A DNA stretch of 64,000 nucleotides from Indolivaga alginatilytica (lineage in GTDB: Bacteria > Bacteroidota > Bacteroidia > Bacteroidales > Dysgonomonadaceae): NCBI RefSeq assembly GCF_003201355.1, contig NZ_QICL01000004.1:166089-230088 (forward strand), read 5' to 3'. Shown here one piece after another: positions 34,394 through 43,539 of the stretch. The position numbers were made by a program, and so were the translations under genes. Below the pieces are notes generated by a model. It ran no database searches and had not been told where the DNA came from. It worked only from the letters and a program-made list of their open reading frames with translations. Numbering within the stretch: position 1 is the first letter of the stretch; every line of letters starts with the position of its first letter.

Positions 34394-35787
34394 TCGTAGA
34401 AACTTTTTATTGTCGTTGCAATCACTTTAGCTAATTTGACAGGAACGGCATTACCTATCTGATAGTACCAGTCATTCAGAGAACCTCTGAAAAAGTAATC
34501 ATCTGGAAATGTCTGAACTCTTGCTGCCTCCCGAGGGCTCAATCCCCGTGCTTGTGTCGGATGAATATACATATGGCAATCTAGTCTCATGTGAGATGTA
34601 ATAGTTTTACAAATCTCATCACTTCTGAGTTTCTTATATTTATCTTTAAATATTTCTTCTCTGTTTTTATATTTCAGAATATCCTGTATGCTTTCCGCTG
34701 TAGAATCCTCTCCAGGTAGAAGGCGGCTGAAAATCTCAATATCATTATCATTATTATATCTGGACTTATGATTCAGCAGATATTGTACTTCCCGGTAAGA
34801 GTTGATTTCAGAAATATATTTATTGCTCTTAATCATAAATTTACGGGTTGTATACCCATGTTTCTCACTATCAAGATGAGAACTTTTTATATGAGGATTG
34901 GTAGATATCTCTGGTAATCCAAATAAAGCATCCTTCAGAACGTATGGTTTATATCCATTACTGATCACATTAAACTTCATCTGCATTTCGAGCGGTGAAA
35001 TACCGATTCTATTTCCGATGAGAAAATATCTCTCCCTATTCTGAGGAATACCAAAATCTTTAGCGTTCAGTACCATTGGAAAAAACTCATATTCTTGCCC
35101 TGCAATTTTACGTATATCACTTTCTATCTCACTTTCTTTATTTTTCATTCCCTTAACATTCTCCATAATAAACCAGTCTGGTCTGATTACAGAAATCATA
35201 GTAAGATAAAATCTATATAAAGAATTCCGGGGGTCATCTTTCAATGGTTGTCTGTTTGCCATGGAAAATCCCTGACAAGGAGGTCCTCCAGCTACAAGTC
35301 TGATGTTCCGGAAAAGATGTCTGAAATTATCAAGCTCGATTGTAAGATTTTCGATGTCTCCACCGAAAAAATTGTCTAATGGAAGGTTGTGGTTAAAATA
35401 GTAGGTTTCCAGAGCCGATTTATTATGATCATTCACAAACACAGGGCTAAATCCCGCTTGGATAATTCCTTCGCTGAGTCCACCAGCTCCACAGAAGAAA
35501 TCCGCAAAATGAAACTCTGTTTCATTATCAAATGTTTTGTTTTTATCCAGATATCTGGATAAAAATGGATCTTCACCAAAATAGGATTGAATAGTATAGT
35601 AAAGATTATTTAGTTCAGAAAACAAATCATTACCCAGAATTTCCTTATATTTTTTATTTATTACAATTTCAGATGTGGAGGTAGGTTTTATTCCTTTCAA
35701 TAAAAAAACTGAATCTATCTCTTTTGAAAGTTCTCTGCTTTTTAATGCAAATCTGTTATTGTAATATTTATAATAAAAATCTAACAT
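34390..35787 (-). CDS. C5-cytosine methyltransferase 2 of defence operon
   Basis: 465 residues, with an extra N-terminal ~85-residue extension (DFYYKYYNNRFALKSRELSK) not present in the first enzyme. Motif I ADFFCGAGGLSEG (~92-104), motif IV GGPPCQGFS (~166-174), MENVKGM (~205-211), motif VIII PQNRERYFLIG (~255-265), target region ~290-390, motif IX-X VQTFPDDYF and GNAVPVKLAK. The different recognition regions of the two methyltransferases indicate different targets or strands. Vsr is encoded 2 bp upstream. Confidence 0.93.
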   Translation of the reverse strand: MLDFYYKYYNNRFALKSRELSKEIDSVFLLKGIKPTSTSEIVINKKYKEILGNDLFSELNNLYYTIQSYFGEDPFLSRYLDKNKTFDNETEFHFADFFCGAGGLSEGIIQAGFSPVFVNDHNKSALETYYFNHNLPLDNFFGGDIENLTIELDNFRHLFRNIRLVAGGPPCQGFSMANRQPLKDDPRNSLYRFYLTMISVIRPDWFIMENVKGMKNKESEIESDIRKIAGQEYEFFPMVLNAKDFGIPQNRERYFLIGNRIGISPLEMQMKFNVISNGYKPYVLKDALFGLPEISTNPHIKSSHLDSEKHGYTTRKFMIKSNKYISEINSYREVQYLLNHKSRYNNDNDIEIFSRLLPGEDSTAESIQDILKYKNREEIFKDKYKKLRSDEICKTITSHMRLDCHMYIHPTQARGLSPREAARVQTFPDDYFFRGSLNDWYYQIGNAVPVKLAKVIATTIKSFYE

Positions 35788-35789
35788 TC

Positions 35790-36212
35790 TTAATATTGTT
35801 TTTTTATATCATTTACCAACATGTAGAGTGTTTTATCTCTTTTTTCTTTTTTCAAGTCACACTCCCAGATGGTTAGTACATGCCATTGCATTTCTTCAAG
35901 TAAACAGAATGTTGTTTTATCATGTTGTTTGTTATTGTTGATTTTATTAAGCCAGAAATCAGTTCTAGTTTTCGGTATAACAAAGTATCGACATCCTTCA
36001 TGGCCATGCCAGAAACAACCATTGATAAATATTACTGTTTTATATTTTGGCAATACAATATCTGGTTTACCTGGAAGTGTTTTAGAGTAAAGTCGATATC
36101 TTAGTCCTTGAGAAAAAAGATGCTTTCTTACCAAAATTTCAGGTTTGTTATTCTTCCCTTTAATTTTGCTCATATTGTAACTTCTTATTTCTTTTGAATG
36201 AACGTCTGCCAT
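35790..36212 (-). CDS. vsr: Very-short-patch repair endonuclease Vsr
   Basis: 140 residues, normal length. MSKIKGKNNKPEILVRKHLF, GKPDIVLP with catalytic Asp51, and FINGCFWHGHEGCRY (62-76) with His69, His71 and zinc-binding Cys66/Cys74. Vsr nicks 5' of the T in T:G mismatches produced when 5-methylcytosine deaminates. Its placement right before two C5 methyltransferases fits the mutation-avoidance role. Confidence 0.95.
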   Translation of the reverse strand: MADVHSKEIRSYNMSKIKGKNNKPEILVRKHLFSQGLRYRLYSKTLPGKPDIVLPKYKTVIFINGCFWHGHEGCRYFVIPKTRTDFWLNKINNNKQHDKTTFCLLEEMQWHVLTIWECDLKKEKRDKTLYMLVNDIKKQY

Positions 36213-36242
36213 AATTATATTTTCATCAATTATTTTTATTAT

Positions 36243-37631
36243 TTAGAGATTAACGACATTACCATTTATGCATCCTTTCAAGTTAGATTCTATTTTTTCT
36301 AACAGATCTAAACATTCTATAATTTCTTTTACTGTAAACGTTGTTAAACCGATTGTAGCATGAGATAGGGGATGCATAGTTACTTTTTGATATAATTTTA
36401 AGTTTTTAAGAATGCTTTTTAATTGTGAATGGTTTATTTTTCCATAACTATCTATTTTATTACATATTCTATTTCTTAAATCACGATCATTTCCGTCAGC
36501 TAAAATGATTTTGACATCATTAATCAAATCATAACCAGTTTTATTGTTATCATAATAAATCGATTTGTCATTTAATATGGAAGACAGGATATTTTTCGAT
36601 TCTTCAACAGCACCAATCATCATTAATTTAGAAAACTCATACAATAATATTTCAATTTTTTTTCTAATGCGATTACCTAATTCTGTTATATTATAACCTC
36701 CTGCATTAAAATCTGTTCGTATGCAACTAACTTTCTCAATAAGAGATTTCTGGTAGACTTTGTGAGAATTGTTAAGTTCATATAAATTACAAAAATCCCA
36801 TTTGGGGTTTTCGATATTTATTTCATTAATAACAAACATTATTAAATTGTAAAAACTTATATTATGTGTTAGTATTATTTTTTGGAAATTACAAAATGTT
36901 GATAAAACATGGTTTATAAGATATGTTCTATTTGAAGCATCCATACTTGTAACAAAATCGTCCAAAATTAGAAGCCTTTTCTTTGAGGAATCTTCAGCTA
37001 TATGAATTATAGTAAAGAGTAGAAGTAAAATAATTAGATTTAATTTGGCTTCATTAAAGTAATTCTTTAATTCTTCTTTTCTCCTTAAATTCTTTGGGTC
37101 ATCAATTATAATACATTTAAAATTATCACTATTATCAATAGAGATTCGAATATCTTCTTTAAAATCCCTTTTTAGGATAAGATTAACTTCACTTTCAATT
37201 AAATCGTAATAATTATTCAAAAAAATATCTGTATCTCCAATATTAAAGTAACAAGTTCGCATAACATCTTCAAGAGAAATATTAGACTTGACCAGAATAT
37301 CCTCAGAAGATATCATGAAAACTTGATAATCTATTTTGTTAAATGAGTCATAGTCGGTGTTGTTTATCTTTAGTTGAAAAGGGTTATTAACCTGTTTATT
37401 ATTATAAGATGATTTTAAGTCATTCTTTTGTTGTTGCTTCTCTTCTGGAGTAATAGTTGTGCGGATTTTAAGACCCTCAATTTTATCTTGAAAAAAGATG
37501 TATTTTATTGCTTCATATATAGAGCTTTTTCCAGCCCCATTTTCACCATATAGTAATAAATTTTTATTACCTATCTTCAGTTCTAGCTCTTCACTAAATG
37601 CCTTGAAATAATTAATAAATAATTTTTCCAT
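36243..37631 (-). CDS. ABC-type AAA ATPase paired with DUF262 protein
   Basis: 462 residues. Walker A YGENGAGKSS (28-37), signature-like FNEAKLNLIILLLLF (~185-200), Walker B LLILDDFVTSMDASNR (~218-233) with D loop, and LTHN (~254-257). The C-terminal half (~300-462) is helical and binds no known motif. This is the SMC/RecF-like ATPase plan used by OLD, PtuA and other defence ATPases. Its gene begins 6 bp after the DUF262 gene, and its stop lies 30 bp before vsr, so it seems part of the same leftward operon. Confidence 0.85.
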   Translation of the reverse strand: MEKLFINYFKAFSEELELKIGNKNLLLYGENGAGKSSIYEAIKYIFFQDKIEGLKIRTTITPEEKQQQKNDLKSSYNNKQVNNPFQLKINNTDYDSFNKIDYQVFMISSEDILVKSNISLEDVMRTCYFNIGDTDIFLNNYYDLIESEVNLILKRDFKEDIRISIDNSDNFKCIIIDDPKNLRRKEELKNYFNEAKLNLIILLLLFTIIHIAEDSSKKRLLILDDFVTSMDASNRTYLINHVLSTFCNFQKIILTHNISFYNLIMFVINEINIENPKWDFCNLYELNNSHKVYQKSLIEKVSCIRTDFNAGGYNITELGNRIRKKIEILLYEFSKLMMIGAVEESKNILSSILNDKSIYYDNNKTGYDLINDVKIILADGNDRDLRNRICNKIDSYGKINHSQLKSILKNLKLYQKVTMHPLSHATIGLTTFTVKEIIECLDLLEKIESNLKGCINGNVVNL

Positions 37632-37637
37632 GACTAA

Positions 37638-39269
37638 TTATTTTGAAAAAAATGATAGAAGAATATTCTTAAGATGATTGTCTCTATTTATAAAATCATG
37701 ATACGTAAAATTATTATTATTTAAAAGAGCTCTTACATTATCTATATGAGATTTAATATAGTATTCGCTTTTTTTATCAAATGGAAGATTTCTTTTAGGT
37801 ATATCTAAAACGACAAAATTCCCTAAGCTTTCTACCACATTATTCAAATCTACATTTTCCCAATCTTCCGAGAGTAAATGCTTATCCTTGGTCGTTATAA
37901 TTCTATCTATTGTGTAAGAAGGGATGTTAATATGATTCTCTAAATAAAAAGCTAGCAACGCAAATCCTTTCTTTAACCTTCCTAAATAGAGAAAATAATC
38001 TATTGGAATTTCACTCCTCTTATAAGAATCTATATCTGTTTTGCTAGAGGTTTGTTTTATTATATTATAAATTTCGAATTTTACAGTAGTAGTAGACCCT
38101 TGATAATATATATATCGAACTATCGATTTCAAAAAATCGATAAACTTCCTATCTTCTTTAAATCCATAAACGTATAGAAAATTTACAATCGCATATTTGG
38201 GGTATTGATTCGTATATGCATCTATTAGCTGTAACCATATGGCTGTGTCTGTCGTTTTTATCTTTTCTTGATTAAGATATTCTAGGATTTCTGTGATCTT
38301 AAATAAATCAGATAAAACATCCTGATAATCCTTAAAACTTAAAGGTGAATATGATTTATTTATAAAAAACTCTCTCAAGTTTTTTTCTCCAGTTGTAATT
38401 CCTTCAGTTCCCCTTATTATATGTGAATAGTACCTAAACACATCATCGACCTTTAATTGTAAAGCATCGCAAGAGGCTTTGAAATCCACCCATAGCCTAA
38501 TAAAAGAATCCTCTTCCTCCTTTCTCTTTGCTTTATTGTATAACTTTGCTTTAAAAATATCTGCATCCTCTAAGTTCATTCCTCGGTTATTTATTGTTTC
38601 AAAAATAACTAAAGCTTTAGTATTAGCTTCATCAATAGAGTTACCGACTAATTCGATTGGTAATAAATATACATTCTCCAATAAAAATTTTATAAACTCT
38701 TTACTCTTATCCAAACCGACGGATCTTTGAAAATCTACCAACCAACCATAAAAGAATAAACTATTAGCTTCAATACGGTTATCACATAATCTTTCTAGAA
38801 TCCATCCTTGTTTATCAGATACTTTTTTTCGTTTTTCTTCAAAATCATCATTTTGATATTTAAAAATTTTATCTAAATCATTACCATCACTACTCTCAAA
38901 AATCTCAGATCTAATCCTTGAAAAGCTATCATCTCCCTCCCATGATTCTATCTCTAACATTTTTTTTAGAATTTTCATTTCAGGATATAATATTGATAAC
39001 ACTTTAAGAAATAAAAAAAGTGTTATTATTCTCTGTTGCCCATCTACAACTTGAAGAATCCCTTTATTATTTGTGCTTTTCGCAATGATTATATTTCCAA
39101 TAAAGTAATCTGTATTTTCTTCGAATGCTTCCATTAGATCATTATAAAGTTGGAAACATTGATCATATTCCCATGAATAAGGCCTTTGGTAAGAGGGTAT
39201 TACATACTGGTCCTCATTGAGGAATATGTTTTTTATATTTTTTTGTTCTGCGCTTAATGATAATGACAT
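37638..39269 (-). CDS. DUF262/DUF1524 (GmrSD-like) nuclease-type protein
   Basis: 543 residues. DUF262: IPSYQRPYSWE (24-34) and VVDGQQRIITL (74-84), the ParB-like catalytic core that in GmrSD uses nucleotide hydrolysis. The C-terminus (~440-510) resembles DUF1524: WENVDLNNVVESLGNFVVL, then KRNLPFDKKSEYY. The usual E-H-I-x-P of the HNH part is replaced by DRIITTK, so the nuclease site may be inactive or rearranged. First gene of the leftward defence series; together with the ATPase it forms a two-gene module of the kind seen in anti-phage systems targeting modified DNA. Confidence 0.83.
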   Translation of the reverse strand: MSLSLSAEQKNIKNIFLNEDQYVIPSYQRPYSWEYDQCFQLYNDLMEAFEENTDYFIGNIIIAKSTNNKGILQVVDGQQRIITLFLFLKVLSILYPEMKILKKMLEIESWEGDDSFSRIRSEIFESSDGNDLDKIFKYQNDDFEEKRKKVSDKQGWILERLCDNRIEANSLFFYGWLVDFQRSVGLDKSKEFIKFLLENVYLLPIELVGNSIDEANTKALVIFETINNRGMNLEDADIFKAKLYNKAKRKEEEDSFIRLWVDFKASCDALQLKVDDVFRYYSHIIRGTEGITTGEKNLREFFINKSYSPLSFKDYQDVLSDLFKITEILEYLNQEKIKTTDTAIWLQLIDAYTNQYPKYAIVNFLYVYGFKEDRKFIDFLKSIVRYIYYQGSTTTVKFEIYNIIKQTSSKTDIDSYKRSEIPIDYFLYLGRLKKGFALLAFYLENHINIPSYTIDRIITTKDKHLLSEDWENVDLNNVVESLGNFVVLDIPKRNLPFDKKSEYYIKSHIDNVRALLNNNNFTYHDFINRDNHLKNILLSFFSK

Positions 39270-39394
39270 TTGATTATGCTTTGTAATTTGACCTTTAATT
39301 ATTCTTTACTTTTCTCTATCAAAAATCCATAACTATTTCTTGTTTTTTTCTCTCCCACTTCTTTTAATTAAAATATGATAGTTGCTTTTGTTTC

Positions 39395-39402
39395 CAAAAT
39401 TA
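39395..39402 (-). promoter_or_regulatory. Possible -7 box of defence operon
   Basis: On the minus strand TAATTTTG fits TAnnTTTG; it would give a ~120-nt leader before the DUF262 gene. No -33 element seen at the right spacing. Confidence 0.35.
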
Positions 39403-39438
39403 ACTAATTATATCTATATAGTATTAATCTCCCATCCC

Positions 39439-39781
39439 CTATTTTGGTAAAATATCTTTTTCTACCTGTTCTCTCAAATCACGAGTAACAGGTGCTGTCG
39501 ATTATATATATTTAAAATGGTGCATATAATCTTTTTGACTGAATTCTTTATCTCCAATTACTGATTTAAATAACTCATTTCGATTTTCCGCTTTTAAATA
39601 TACAGGTGGGAATGAAAGCAGTTCTTCGAGACCTCGCTCGATAATAATTGGTGTAAATTGAATGTAATCAACTGTTTATAATTATATTTTGAAATACGAT
39701 CATTTCAAAATTTCCAGTATTCGCTTCAGTTCCAAATGCTAATGCAACACCTAATTTATATTTATAATGTTTTTCGATCAT
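39439..39781 (-). pseudogene. Degenerate gene, possible Fic-type C-terminal winged helix
   Basis: Reading the complement from ATG 39781 gives KHYKYKLGVALAFGTEANTG, then a stop and frameshift, then FTPIIIERGLEELLSFPPVY, KEFSQKDYMHHFKYI, a stop, and STAPVTRDLREQVEKDILPK. The A-T-R-D-L-(R)-x-x-V-E-K-x-I-L block is the winged helix that closes many Fic-family and related proteins. At least three lesions. Identity of the rest uncertain. Confidence 0.4.
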
Positions 39782-39924
39782 TTAATCATCTTCAAATAAT
39801 TTTTACTGTACAATATAAAAAATATATTTGATATTTCACATTACTGTCATTTTATTTCAGAAATATTCATATATGAATTCCTTAATATATTAATGACTAT
39901 TATATTCAATAAAGGTATATATGA

Positions 39925-40309
39925 TTCAAAATCAGTGAAATTGAAATTCTAAAATTATGTAGACCGCAAGCAATGAGCATGACTAAATCGTCAAATCCAA
40001 ACTTGCAACATCTGAAACCTTCTTTGAGAATAAGACAATTTTTGACACCGCCGATGGCATATTCTACAAGGATGCAAAAACGTGCTTTTTTCTGTTTTCT
40101 TCTTTCTGATTATCAGTCAATAGCTTGATTTTAGGTTTCCTTGTTGGTATATTAACTATTAAATTTTCAGGCTTATGTCCAATAAATTCTGTATCTTGCC
40201 ACATTGTAGCTCCTAAAGGCAGGCTCAGTGGCTGTTCATCAAGAATCTTCTTGTCATAGCAAGGCGTAAATTTCAAATTCCATTTTCGTTTACTTTCCTT
40301 TGTTAGCAA
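39925..40309 (-). pseudogene. Truncated IS5-type (DDE_Tnp_4) transposase
   Basis: C-terminal part only. An 81-codon frame (MLTKESKRKWNL ... GHKPENLIVNIPTRKPKIK ... QKEENRKKHVF) shifts at ~40066 into VEYAIGGVKNCLILKEGFRC and KFGFDDLVMLIACGLHNFRI. LPLGATMWQDTEFIGHKPEN plus VE-x-AIG-x-VK with catalytic Glu is the DDE_Tnp_4 end. The N-terminal half is missing. Confidence 0.7.
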
Positions 40310-40323
40310 ATTTAACTAAATAT

Positions 40324-40698
40324 TTACTTTAACTTATAGATATTCATTTTTTTAATTAATTGTCTGTAACTTTCCCAAAATCCATCCCTAGCCGAACCGA
40401 TACAGAAAATTAGACCCTCTGCTGTCATTTTCTGAAGGTGATATTTAACTCCATCGGACGTTATACCTAATATAGAGGCTGACTCGTTACGTGTAATCTT
40501 GGAATTATTCCCTATCTGTTCTATGATTTTGTCACGTATCGAGCATGGTGTGTTGCTTTCAAGAGCCAACGTTTCATCAATTACACCTAAAGTAAAATCT
40601 ATAAATAGTTTACAGCCATCTTCACCTCCACTAACTGCAATAGCTTTATAATACTCCTTACGATATTTATAAACTATATTCTCAATAGGTAAAAAACA
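40324..40698 (-). pseudogene. C-terminal fragment of a Fic-family protein
   Basis: One open frame of 125 codons without the Fic HxFx motif. CFLPIENIVYKYRKEYYKAI and GCKLFIDFTLGVIDETL match the helices that follow the Fic core; ITRNESASILGITSDGVKYH and EGLIFCIGSARDGFWE form the closing winged helix. The upstream part is absent after a stop at ~40700. An ATG at 40569 could still give an 81-aa winged-helix protein. Confidence 0.6.
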
Positions 40699-40725
40699 AT
40701 TTCAATTCAGGGTAGTCAATAGGGT

Positions 40726-40759
40726 AGTTTTTATTGGGTAACACTACCCAATAAAAACT
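40726..40759. repeat. Perfect 15-bp hairpin
   Basis: AGTTTTTATTGGGTA (40726-40740), loop ACAC, TACCCAATAAAAACT (40745-40759). Ts precede and As follow the stem, the reverse of a terminator. GGGTAG repeats just upstream (40710-40726). Could be an operator or the relic end of a mobile element. Confidence 0.6.
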
Positions 40760-41014
40760 TATATCTAAATGTTTGTTCATAGATCAAATATCAGATAATA
40801 TTTCAATCACTTCCCACCTAACATTTCGTCCTTTAATAAAAATCACGTATTTTAGCTAAATAATTGATACAGAATAGAACGCAAACAGAACTTATAAATC
40901 TATTTGTACCGACATAGTGTTAAGTTCTTGATATAATATATTTTATATTTGTTGTATCGAGGGGAAGTATGACCAACGACAATTTTCTTTTCCGGCAAAG
41001 ATGGATTTGAATTA

Positions 41015-41232
41015 CTATTCAGCAAAAATAGCTTTAGCTTTTTCTAAAGTATCAGTCTCATCTATTCTACGTATAAAGAGTAAATAAGAAATCTGCTCGA
41101 TAGCATTAGGGGCTATTTCCTGCAAACTTCGCCACGGCAATCAGATGGTAACTTTCATCTATCATCTTGGTAATAAAAATTCCTCTGACTACATACCTGA
41201 TGAAGTTTTTGAGTTTTTAATTCTTTGGTCAT
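41015..41232 (-). pseudogene. Degenerate coding remnant
   Basis: From ATG 41232 (MTKELKTQK) the complement passes through frameshifts: NFIRYVVRGIFITKMIDESY then EIAPNAIEQISYLLFIRRIDE. The second piece faintly resembles the helical N-terminal domain of type I methyltransferase subunits (E-Q-x-x-Y-L-L-F-x-x-x-D-E), but this is not certain. 40760-41014 shows nothing else. Confidence 0.35.
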
Positions 41233-41296
41233 TATCTTCAATGATGATTATTTATCAAACAATCATCGGTAGCTAGATGTGGTAAGAAAAATATGA

Positions 41297-41304
41297 TATA
41301 TTTG
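41297..41304 (+). promoter_or_regulatory. -7 box of lipoprotein operon
   Basis: TATATTTG matches TAnnTTTG; predicted transcript start ~15 bp before the ATG at 41326. Confidence 0.5.
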
Positions 41305-41325
41305 TACAAAAATTAACCTATTACT

Positions 41326-43539
41326 ATGAATAAATATTTTGTAAGATCCATTTTCATTGTTTTATCCTTATTATTTTTTAGTTGTGAATATGAAACAGAA
41401 AAGGATTATTTCGTTGAAAAAGAAAAACCTTCTGAAAATATTGATTTAAGGTTGAATATCCGGAATATAGGAGAAGACGGGATAATTTATATATATACAA
41501 CAACAGAACTGATTTACTCTATTGATGCTGTAAGTCAGCAATTATTAAATATTACATTTACTTTAGATGGTCAGAGTATTCCTAAAAATAATAATGCTAT
41601 CATTTTATATTCATCTGATCAAGAGAAGGAACAAAATCTAAAAGTAAAAGTCGAACTAAAATCAAATACTGGCAGTTTGGCAGATAAATTATATCTGGAA
41701 AAATACGTAGGGGAGTTCTCATTCAAAGTCAGATTTATAAAAACTGATCTGAAATTAAACATTGTTCAAGAAATGACGAATGATGGCCGTTTGAAACTTG
41801 TATGGGATAAACCGTCATTAGAACAAACTCCGGTTGCAAAATATAATATATCATACTACGACATTATATCGGGGAAGGAGAAAAGCTTTGATATAGATAA
41901 TCCTGAAAATTCCTTTTTTATCGATAACGACTATGTATATGGATTTCGGGAATATAAAATTACAACATACTTCGAGAACAATAAAATCAAACCTTGGACG
42001 GATATGTATATTGCTCAATATAAACAATTGACAATACAAGATATACATTTGAATTTAAGACAACAGCGTAGTACTGCTGGTTATTTAGAACTTATCTGGG
42101 ATAAGCCGAATATAAACCGAATGCCTGTGATCAAATATTTGATAGAATACTATGATAGTCAGTTAGGAGGTTGGCAAACTAAAAACATCGAAGATCAGAA
42201 TAAAACAAGTTTTGTAGACGAAAATTATGCTTATGGGGAAAGAGAATACCGGTTTACAGTATGGCTATATAGTGATCTATTTAGTTTTACCACAAAATAT
42301 ATACCTGTATATAAAAAACTTAGTAAAGATGATTTTGTCTTCGAAGATATCGATTTAAAAACAATACGTATATCCTGGCCCCAACCGGAATTTAATTGCA
42401 CGCAAATAGTAAGATTATTTGATGATAAAAATATTCTTGTAGTTGATGGGACAAACACTATAGATGTAGAAAGGTTGCCATTCCCCTACATTGCATGGAG
42501 ATGGAGTAACTACGATATGATTGATGTGCATTTATTAGGAAAACAAACAAACTATGAGCTTACTCGTCATCCAGGTTTTTTCAGCCAAGGCTCTTTTGGT
42601 ACGAAGTATTTTTATGATCAATTCAATATTAGTGATGATCCCTTGGGTTTTGTTCCTTATTCGAAAGGAAATTTACTATATATTTTGGCAAGAAGAGGTA
42701 TATACAAAACCGATATGGTAACAATGAAGACGGCTAAAGTTATGAGTTTTGATGAAACAATTAGTATATCCATGTCTTGTGATCAATATTCCACTAAGAT
42801 AGCTGTAAGAGATTACAATAAAATAAGTATATATAAAAATCATAGCTTTACAAACCCGACTCAGATCGAATTAGCATACGGTGTACATCCAACATATGAG
42901 ATTTTGAAATTTACCAGTGACAATAAATTACTTATATCTTCGAATAATAGTGGTTCTAATTTCTATAATATCTCTTTAATGGTTTTTGATGCCAATACTG
43001 GGAAATATTTATACGATATTCCAATCCCAACTTCTGGAAAGAACATCAACGAGATGAGATTATCTGCTGATAATAAATATATGTTATTGAGTCTATTTAA
43101 TTTCAATGATGAATCTTCCATGCAAGTTGATATTTTAGAATTGAATGGAAACCAAACCAAATTAATAAAAACATTAAGCTATAACGATTTAATGGCTAAT
43201 GGACCTTTTATTTATTTTAACTCTTCCAATCCAACTCAATTAATACAGGGGAATAATCAAAAATTTCGTGTATCAGAACTACCCTCTTTCAACAAAATAG
43301 CAGAAATTGATGGTCAATTTTCGTCTGTAGATGTGGTTAATGGCAATTTTTTATATACTACTTCTGGCCAATTATATCAAAATATTAATGTGCTGGACCC
43401 GACTTTTTCAAAACTTTTATTTCAAATGAGTATTGATAGCGAAGAGCCTCTGTCATATAATAATATTTTAGTGAGTCCTTCAATCCATGCATGGGGTTCA
43501 TACTTCGACATCTCAAAATTCATGAAGAAGACTAAATAA
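41326..43539 (+). CDS. Surface lipoprotein with two FN3-like modules and propeller-like C-terminus
   Basis: 737 residues. Lipoprotein signal ending LFFSC (Cys20). Then EYETEKDYFVEKEKP, a segment shared with the next gene. Two related modules follow (~150-245 and ~250-345), each with L-V/I-W-D-K-P and a Y-G-x-R-E-Y-(K/R) turn, i.e. fibronectin-III-like. The C-terminal ~380 residues repeat strands with aromatic and Asp turns (FVPYSKGNLLYILARRGIYK, KYMLLSLFNFND), suggesting a beta-propeller. Probably outer-membrane anchored. No enzyme motif. The stop overlaps the next start (TAATG). Confidence 0.75.
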   Translation: MNKYFVRSIFIVLSLLFFSCEYETEKDYFVEKEKPSENIDLRLNIRNIGEDGIIYIYTTTELIYSIDAVSQQLLNITFTLDGQSIPKNNNAIILYSSDQEKEQNLKVKVELKSNTGSLADKLYLEKYVGEFSFKVRFIKTDLKLNIVQEMTNDGRLKLVWDKPSLEQTPVAKYNISYYDIISGKEKSFDIDNPENSFFIDNDYVYGFREYKITTYFENNKIKPWTDMYIAQYKQLTIQDIHLNLRQQRSTAGYLELIWDKPNINRMPVIKYLIEYYDSQLGGWQTKNIEDQNKTSFVDENYAYGEREYRFTVWLYSDLFSFTTKYIPVYKKLSKDDFVFEDIDLKTIRISWPQPEFNCTQIVRLFDDKNILVVDGTNTIDVERLPFPYIAWRWSNYDMIDVHLLGKQTNYELTRHPGFFSQGSFGTKYFYDQFNISDDPLGFVPYSKGNLLYILARRGIYKTDMVTMKTAKVMSFDETISISMSCDQYSTKIAVRDYNKISIYKNHSFTNPTQIELAYGVHPTYEILKFTSDNKLLISSNNSGSNFYNISLMVFDANTGKYLYDIPIPTSGKNINEMRLSADNKYMLLSLFNFNDESSMQVDILELNGNQTKLIKTLSYNDLMANGPFIYFNSSNPTQLIQGNNQKFRVSELPSFNKIAEIDGQFSSVDVVNGNFLYTTSGQLYQNINVLDPTFSKLLFQMSIDSEEPLSYNNILVSPSIHAWGSYFDISKFMKKTK

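Noticed and set aside
36243..39269. Classical Septu or GmrSD system
   Set aside because: ATPase partner is not expected for GmrSD, and the partner is not a plain HNH protein as in Septu; left as an unnamed pair.
41015..41232. Intact small gene upstream of the lipoprotein operon
   Set aside because: Several frameshifts and stops; only short segments look like coding sequence.
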